From Culex pipiens pallens (taxonomy: Eukaryota > Arthropoda > Insecta > Diptera > Culicidae), in assembly GCF_016801865.2 (NCBI RefSeq), contig NC_068938.1, positions 89,304,221 through 89,368,220 on the forward strand: a stretch of 64,000 nt of DNA. The letters are read 5' to 3'. The position numbers and the translations under genes are program-made. The notes under the pieces are model-generated. The model worked only from the letters and a program-made list of their open reading frames with translations. It made no database searches and was not told the DNA's origin. Shown one piece after another: positions 57,285 to 64,000 of the stretch (positions within the stretch are counted from its first letter, which is position 1; every line of letters begins with the position of its first letter).

Positions 57285-58285
57285 AGCCTGTCCCATTTTG
57301 AGGTCACGTCTAGGAGCTTTAGGTGCTCACTTTTTAAATGATAGATTATGATGTCAGGAAAAATGTTTTCTTAGACAAGAAAAAATAATAAAATACCCCT
57401 CTTTGATTTACTGAAAAAAGTTTTTTGAACATTTTTAATAAAACTGTTTCAATCAGGTGTGTATTGTCTTCATACGATACATTTTTTTTTGACAATTGCA
57501 TTGGACAATTAGTTTAAGATAATTAGAAAGAGAAATACTATTAAGCATATAGAGTTCTGTGAGAAAAAATATTATTAATTGTGGAACGAAACCCACGAAA
57601 AGTATGACCGAACTTGCAAGCGATTGAAACTGCAGCTAATACACGCAAATAACATTACAAAAGGGAGTATCTCCGAAATATCACTGTTTACACTAAATAA
57701 AATTCCAAATTAGGCTTCAGCGGCCAAAATTACAATTAGATAGCATACCCTAAATTTTAATACATATGCTTGCAACGTCGTGTAATTAGTAGGCCTTGCT
57801 TCTGAATTTTGAGAAATTTTGAAAAATGGCACTTTTTTTCTCACTAAAATTTTAACATCTCGACTCTAGAGTATCGAAATTGCATTTTCTCAGAGGAAAA
57901 AATGTTTGTAGTGAAATTTACTACAAGCTGTTTGCATTGGTTTTTTTTTTGGAAAAAAGGCTACCCTAACCTAAATGAGCGTTCCGAAAAAAGTTTCGAA
58001 AAAATGCGATTTTTTCGACATAAATCCGCCTGAGAGAAGCCAAAAATTTAAATTTTGATCCAATATTGATAGTGCACCTTAATCTATGGACAAAAACCTA
58101 TCTTTTAAAGACAATACACACCTGACTGAAACAGTTTTTGTATTTGTTCCAAACGATTAAAAAAAAAATGTTCAAAAGAGTGAAAAAATGCCTTTTTTAC
58201 CAACATTTGTTAAACTTTCGATTCTGTGTCAACAACTTTAGTTGAAGTGGTGCTACTAGAGCGTCCCATTTCCGTCACGGGGAAA
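57285..58285. repeat. probable decayed foldback region
   Basis: AACTGTTTCAATCAGGTGTG near 57442-57461 is the inverse of CACACCTGACTGAAACAGTT near 58117-58136, and the flanking sequence also pairs partly. GTCCCATTT.. occurs near both outer borders (57290 and 58261) but in direct orientation, so the element ends are unclear. Confidence 0.4.
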
Positions 58286-60612
58286 GAAATCTGGGGATCT
58301 CCCGAAATGAAATATTTCCTGAAATTCAAGCGGAAGTATACATTTTTTACGTATTTGTTGGGCTACAAAAATTATGAAATGAAAATAAATTATTATTATT
58401 TTGGTAGGCTTTGAAAACGACAAACATGAATGAATCTTTAGTTTAAAACAACTTTTAGTGCAATGCTACCATAAATGAAACCATAAACAATCATTGTTAA
58501 GAAATGCAAACATATCAACTTTGAGTTGTGATTTCATGAAAAAGTGTTTCAAGAAAAGAAAAGGACGATAAGTTGCATTGTTAATGTTATTTCAATGCTT
58601 ATCTAATTGGTTCATGAGCTGAAACCAGTAACACTTCTTCTGTAAAAGACACTCATTATGACAACTAAAGGAGCTGTTCCATACAATGTGATTGCAAATT
58701 ATTAATCAGAACCAGAATCAGATTATTTTCGACATTTTTTTTGTTTTTGGAGTATGTACGTCTTTTACTCAAAATTTCAGTTTGGGTTGATAATAAATAA
58801 ATGAATCAACAACGATGAGCTGAATTGAAGATATTTTTTTCATTTTGTCTTGCTTCAATGAAGATCTCAACTCAAATTATTCAAGCAGACAACTTGACTT
58901 CGACGACTCCAAAAACACCAAACTGTAACAATCTTCTCACATTTTCCCAATCTTTACGATTCCACGCCAAAAAGTTTGCGTGTCCCCTTCGTTGATTGCA
59001 CCACTACCACCATCAGGTTCGTGCCACGTGTCTTCATCGTTAGGGGCTTTCCAGGAGCCAAAAATCGCGTGCGCTGCTCTACAGAACCACTTCCAGCAAC
59101 AAACTGGTGTTGAACAAGAAGCGGGTTGAGTCCCAATGGCCTGTTTCACCAGAAAGCTAATTACTGTTCCAACCAGTCAGCTGGAAAAGGAGAGTTTTTC
59201 GAGAAGAGCTTTTTTTCCTGGAGGCCTTGAAGCGATCAATTTCGTCGCACTACTTTGGACTTTTTGATGTGGTGTTTGACGATAATGACTCGAATTTCCA
59301 CGTGGGTGGCCACGTGCTGGGGCTGGTGATATTCAAAACTGCGTTTTCATTATTTTTAATATCATTGATATGGGACTTGGGGATGGCTTTTAAGGTATCA
59401 TTTTGCTCTGGGTTGGTGACACTCTGAAGCCTGATGTGAATTTCCCTCGTGGGTTCTATTTTGAGGCTGGAAGATGATTTTTGATGACACGGGGGCTGAC
59501 AAAAATTTCAACTTTAGTACATGAATTCCAAATTATGTAAATTTTTATTGATCTTGTTCAAATTTTGAGATAAATAAAAAGATGAGAATTTAAAAAAAAA
59601 ATATTACTGCACAAAAGCAAACAAGCATACAAGAGCAAAACACTTTAAAGTTTGCTGCAGGAAAGTAAAAAAACGGCGGAAATCAACGCTGCTCTACCAC
59701 CTCCTCATAATTAGCCACCGCCCGATGGAATCACCGTTGCCTTAGGGGAAGGACTCCCAGGTTCGTGAAATAACCCTGCGAGTGACGGCTGCTGAAGAGT
59801 GTGCAATCAATTGAATTACCTCCTTGCCTTCAAGGACCCTTGACACGATACTCACACCGGAGGAATACCGTCAAAGGAATATGATTTAATTAGTTTTTTT
59901 GCTTTGACTTTTTTAACTTTATTTTTAAATTTTCTTTTTAAAAACAAAATTAATGAAATTTCCTAAAAACCAACCAAAAAGTTCCAGAAAAAAACAAAAT
60001 CACCCCATTTCACGGCAAGAACATGAAACACGACGCCGAGCGATTGTCGTCTGGGGCGGAAAATAAAATTTCCTTCAACGCCCAACCCCCAACTTGACGC
60101 TCCAATGAGGCGAACGCGAATGAAAAAAGAAACCTGGAAAGCTTTCACTAATATTCATGATTTAATGTATTCCATCCCCAGACACACAGTGCGACCACCA
60201 CCGCGCAAACAATGGCCTGTCAACCACTATTCCGCCAGAGTGAAAGGGAAAAAGTGCATGCTAAATGAAGGGAAAAAAAGTTTGTAAGAAAAATAGAAAA
60301 AAAAATCCTGGAAAGGAAAATGCCACTTGTGACATTTATGGCATTTGGTTGGACGGAAAAAAAGAAAAAGTTAGCGAATAGTGGTGGAGAAAAGTTGAAG
60401 GGCCATGGCCGAGGTGAAAAACAATTAAGCTCAGTGTTCACCCCGGAAAAGTCAAGGGGAAAAACTTGAGCTGAAAAGAAACGTGAGGAAAGTCACAAAT
60501 CACGCAACGGGATTGCTTTATGATGTTTGAAGCAGTTTTCTTTTAAACTGTCTAAGAAATCTGTTTTGGAATAGTAATTGAACACGTCCAGATAAGAATA
60601 AATTCTGTTGAA
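58286..60612. other. unique DNA, GC-balanced 58.9-60.5 kb
   Basis: AT-rich to 58880, then unique balanced DNA. Short frames on both strands overlap and look random. No SINE head or TIR pair was recognised. Confidence 0.45.
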
Positions 60613-60617
60613 CTAAT

Positions 60618-61125
60618 TGATAAAATGATGAAATGATAAAATGATAAAATGATAAAATGATAAAATGATAAAATGATAAAATGATAAAATGATAAAATGA
60701 TAAAATGATAAAATGATAAAATGATAAAATGATAAAATGATAAAATGATAAAATGATAAAATGATAAAATGATAAAATGATAAAATGATAAAATGATAAA
60801 ATGATAAAATGATAAAATGATAAAATGATAAAATGATAAAATGATAAAATGATAAAATGATAAAATGATAAAATGATAAAATGATAAAATGATAAAATGA
60901 TAAAATGATAAAATGATAAAATGATAAAATGATAAAATGATAAAATGATAAAATGATAAAATGATAAAATGATAAAATGATAAAATGATAAAATGATAAA
61001 ATGATAAAATGATAAAATGATAAAATGATAAAATGATAAAATGATAAAATGATAAAATGATAAAATGATAAAATGATAAAATGATAAAATGATAAAATGA
61101 TAAAATGATAAAATGATAGAATGAT
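60618..61125. repeat. (ATAAAATG)n satellite array, about 63 units
   Basis: An 8-bp unit is repeated almost without error; only the first units (a shortened GATGAAATGA) and the last (ATAGAATG) differ. The minus strand therefore encodes a reiterated 8-residue string, which is not a gene. The plus strand has no C from 60613 to 61141. Confidence 0.97.
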
Positions 61126-61260
61126 TATTTAAAAAAAAAAACAAATGTTTGATAAATTTAACAAGTTTTTCGATAAATTTAACAAATTTTTGACACGTTA
61201 AACTTTTTTTTTGACAATTTTAATTTATGTTTTGACCGACTGATTTTGTTTTGAAAAAAT
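61126..61260. repeat. junction with precursor-like GATAAATTTAACAA words
   Basis: This 135-bp spacer contains GATAAATTTAACAAG (61150) and GATAAATTTAACAAA (61172). These share GATAAA with the left array and AAATTTAACAA with the right, plus degenerate forms (GACACGTTAAAC, GACAATTTTAA). It looks like seed sequence from which the right array grew. Confidence 0.7.
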
Positions 61261-62956
61261 TCAACAGATTTAACAAATTTAACAAATTTAACAAATTTAA
61301 CAAATTTAACAAATTTAACAAATTTAACAAATTTAACAAATTTAACAAATTTAACAAATTTATCAAATTTAACAAATTTAACAAATTTAACAAATTTAAC
61401 AAATTTATCAAATTTAACAAATTTAACAAATTTAACAAATTTAACAAATTTAACAAATTTAACAAATTTAACAAATTTAACAAATTTAACAAATTTAACA
61501 AATTTAACAAATTTAACAAATTTAACAAATTTAACAAATTTAACAAATTTAACAAATTTAACAAATTTAACAAATTTAACAAATTTAACAAATTTAACAA
61601 ATTTAACAAATTCAACAAATTCAACAAATTTAACAAATTCAACAAATTTAACAAATTTAACAAATTTAACAAATTTAACAAATTTAACAAATTTAACAAA
61701 TTTAACAAATTTAACAAATTTAACAAATTTAACAAATTTAACAATTTTAACAAATTTAACAAATTTAACAAATTTAACAAATTTAACAAATTTAACAAAT
61801 TTAACAAATTTAACAAATTTAACAAATTTAACAAATTTAACAAATTTAACAAATTTAACAAATTTAACAAATTTAACAAATTTAACAAATTTAACAAATT
61901 TAACAAATTTAACAAATTTAACAAATTTAACAAATTTAACAAATTTAACAAATTTAACAAATTTAACAAATTTAACAAATTTAACAAATTTAACAAATTT
62001 AACAAATTTAACAAATTTAACAAATTTAACAAATTTAACAAATTTAACAAATTTAACAAATTTAACAAATTTAACAAATTTAACAAATTTAACAAATTTA
62101 ACAAATTTAACAAATTTAACAAATTTAACAAATTTAACAAATTTAACAAATTTAACAAATTTAACAAATTTAACAAATTTAACAAATTTAACAAACTTAA
62201 CAAATTTAACAAATTTAACAAATTTAACAAATTTAACAAATTTAACAAATTTAACAAATTTAACAAATTTAACAAATTTAACAAATTTAACAAATTTAAC
62301 AAATTTAACAAATTTAACAAATTTAACAAATTTAACAAATTTAACAAATTTAACAAATTTAACAAATTTAACAAATTTAACAAATTTAACAAATTTAACA
62401 AATTTAACAAATTTAACAAATTAAACAAATTTAACAAATTTAACAAATTTAACAAATTTAACAAATTTAACAAATTTAACAAATTTAACAAATTTAACAA
62501 ATTTAACAAATTTAACAAATGTAACAAATTTAACAAATTTAACAAATTTAACAAATTTAACAAATTTAACAAATTTAACAAATTTAACAAATTTAACAAA
62601 TTTAACAAATTTAACAAATTTAACAAATTTAACAAATTTAACAAATTTAACAAATTTAACAAATTTAACAAATTTAACAAATTTAACAAATTTAACAAAT
62701 TTAACAAATTTAACAAATTTAACAAATTAAACAAATTTAACAAATTAAGCAAATTTAACAAATTTAACAAATTTAACAAATTTAACAAATTTAACAAATT
62801 TAACAAATTTAACAAATTTAACAAATTTAACAAATTTAACAAATTTAACAAATTTAACAAATTTAACAAATTTAACAAATTTAACAAATTTAACAAATTT
62901 AACAAATTTAACAAATTTAACAAATTTAACAAATTTAACAAATTTAACAAATTTAA
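61261..62956. repeat. (AAATTTAAC)n satellite array, about 188 units
   Basis: A 9-bp unit with the self-complementary core AAATTT is repeated for 1.7 kb. The variants are sparse: TTTATC units at about 61361 and 61406, three TTCAAC units at 61612-61640, and single changes near 61745, 62196, 62423, 62521, 62729 and 62747. Because the unit is three codons long, frames of more than 570 codons are open on both strands as FNK or LLN repeats; I regard these as artefacts. Confidence 0.97.
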
Positions 62957-64000
62957 AAAGAAAACAAAAAAAAATTAAAAATTCAAGAAATACAAAAAAG
63001 GTTTAGCCATTCTAAAAGTAAGAAATTTGAGAAATTCAATAAAAACTGGAAGCTTAGGGAATTGAAGAAACCAAAAAAAAAAGCAAATTTGCAAAAATCG
63101 AGAAAATATATTATGAAATTCAAGAAAATTATCTTTTTTGCTGGCCGAAACTACTTAAATAATAATAAACAAATAGGGTTGCAAAAATAAATAATGGTTT
63201 AAGAGTTACTAAACTTTTACGGATAAAACAAAATCTAACTATTTGACTAAAGGCTTTTTATTGGCAAATCAACATGTTTGAGTTGCAGTATAATTCAAAT
63301 TATTCTTATCATAAGATAAAACTCTGCGCTTATCAAGGAGGAAGGAAACAGCTGTTCAGGATTAAGGCACCACTTAACTTCAACTTCTCAACTGTTCGCG
63401 TTTTCTATCGATTGAACAAAGCAACTGATCGAAAATTCTTCAATGTTACCGCCTGAAAAAAAAAATGTGTTTCTTTCAAATGATATTAAAATGAGTGTAT
63501 TTGCTTCTTATAATTGAATAATTAAAATTTATATATTATTTTTAAAGTGCACCACACTAAACAAGTTTCCGGCGTGATACACTTCACCGCTATCAATCCT
63601 CCGTGAAGTGGTTGAATTTAATCAAGAGGACAACTGAGCGGACATTTCAGGAAGCAGTCGCGTCACCATCATTTAGATGGCCACTTTTTTTTGTTGTGTC
63701 GTCGCCAAAGAATTCGAGCGACGAACTGACGAACAAACGACAAACGCAGCTGTTGCCAAATTCCGCTCTGCTAAAAGACTAGCAGCTAGAACTAGGGTGT
63801 ATCTAATTTGAGACATTTATTTCTCAAGATGACAGATTTTGAGGAAATTTGAGTGAATTATGAGCGATTTGATTGCCTGAAGTGGCTTCCAAAGGCTGCC
63901 TTAGACAGTCTTCAACTTGTGAGCAAATCTTTAATTCATTCTGTGTTCTTTGCAAAAACCAGTCCCAGACAGACGACACCAGCTAAAAAATGATCATTTA
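62957..64000. other. AT-rich then GC-balanced DNA at right window edge
   Basis: AT-rich to 63540, then unique balanced sequence to the window edge, including dispersed CGAC words at 63690-63745. No gene was recognised. Confidence 0.45.

Noticed and set aside
57285..58285. TIR element with GTCCCATTTT ends
   Set aside because: The two GTCCCATTT words are in direct, not inverted, orientation; only an inner segment pairs, so borders could not be set.
325..62956. CRISPR array
   Set aside because: The repeats are contiguous without unique spacers and the sequence is eukaryotic.
61220..62978. 575-codon frames on both strands encoding FNK or LLN triplet strings
   Set aside because: Pure consequence of a 9-bp (three-codon) satellite unit without stops; both strands cannot be coding and no non-repeat domain is attached.

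Overview
This window is eukaryotic, AT-rich, repeat-dominated DNA, most likely from a mosquito and probably a culicine (Culex-like). That is inferred from the SINE, foldback and MITE families, which resemble culicine repeats as I remember them; no database was searched. I found no convincing complete host gene, rRNA, functional tRNA or CRISPR array. It reads as a long intergenic or intronic stretch. Blocks of moderately GC-rich unique DNA (about 3.9-5.2, 10.1-11.2, 16.1-17.3, 27.2-29.0, 34.5-36.0, 46.9-48.6, 54.1-55.2, 58.9-60.5 and 63.5-64 kb) alternate with transposon clusters and very long short-unit satellite arrays.

Satellites. There are seven arrays: (CAAAAAA)n at 0.3-1.1 kb, (TCTAA)n at 14.8-15.4 kb, (GTATTTTT)n at 36.0-38.8 kb, its inverted partner (AAAAATAC)n at 39.1-39.8 kb, (TTTTTTG)n at 43.1-43.7 kb, (ATAAAATG)n at 60.6-61.1 kb and (AAATTTAAC)n at 61.3-63.0 kb. 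They total about 7.7 kb. The 36-39.8 kb block is the most striking feature: about 2,856 nt of plus strand with no cytosine is followed, after a 36-nt switch, by about 954 nt with no guanine.

Transposons. Retroelements: (i) a 3' fragment of a CR1/L2-like LINE; (ii) an apparently full-length ORF1-only Jockey-like element (17931-20596) with target-site duplications, a nonsense codon exactly at the last Cys of its first zinc knuckle, and a MITE inserted near the end of ORF1; (iii) a 766-bp retroposon with a 23-bp duplication; (iv) several tRNA-derived SINEs, three with clear duplications. DNA elements: two hAT-like MITEs with perfect 8-bp duplications; several elements whose ends share TACAC(A/G/C)-type termini; three copies of a foldback beginning GGGTAATTCTC; a foldback flanked by a perfect 60-bp direct repeat; four or more copies of a TTARGCCRTTGCAAAT family; a pogo-like MITE; and several TAGGGG- or GGTGAC-ended elements.

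Nesting is deep. At 17.3-20.6 kb a tRNA-like module lies in a MITE, in an ORF1-only LINE, in a 144-bp tandem repeat. At 25-27 kb a foldback is entangled with a MITE inside an older GGTGTCACCC-marked region. One 2.9-kb TIR element (7090-9966) has minus-strand segments with good splice signals and phase-compatible short reading frames; this is the best, but weak, candidate for an undescribed gene-bearing element.
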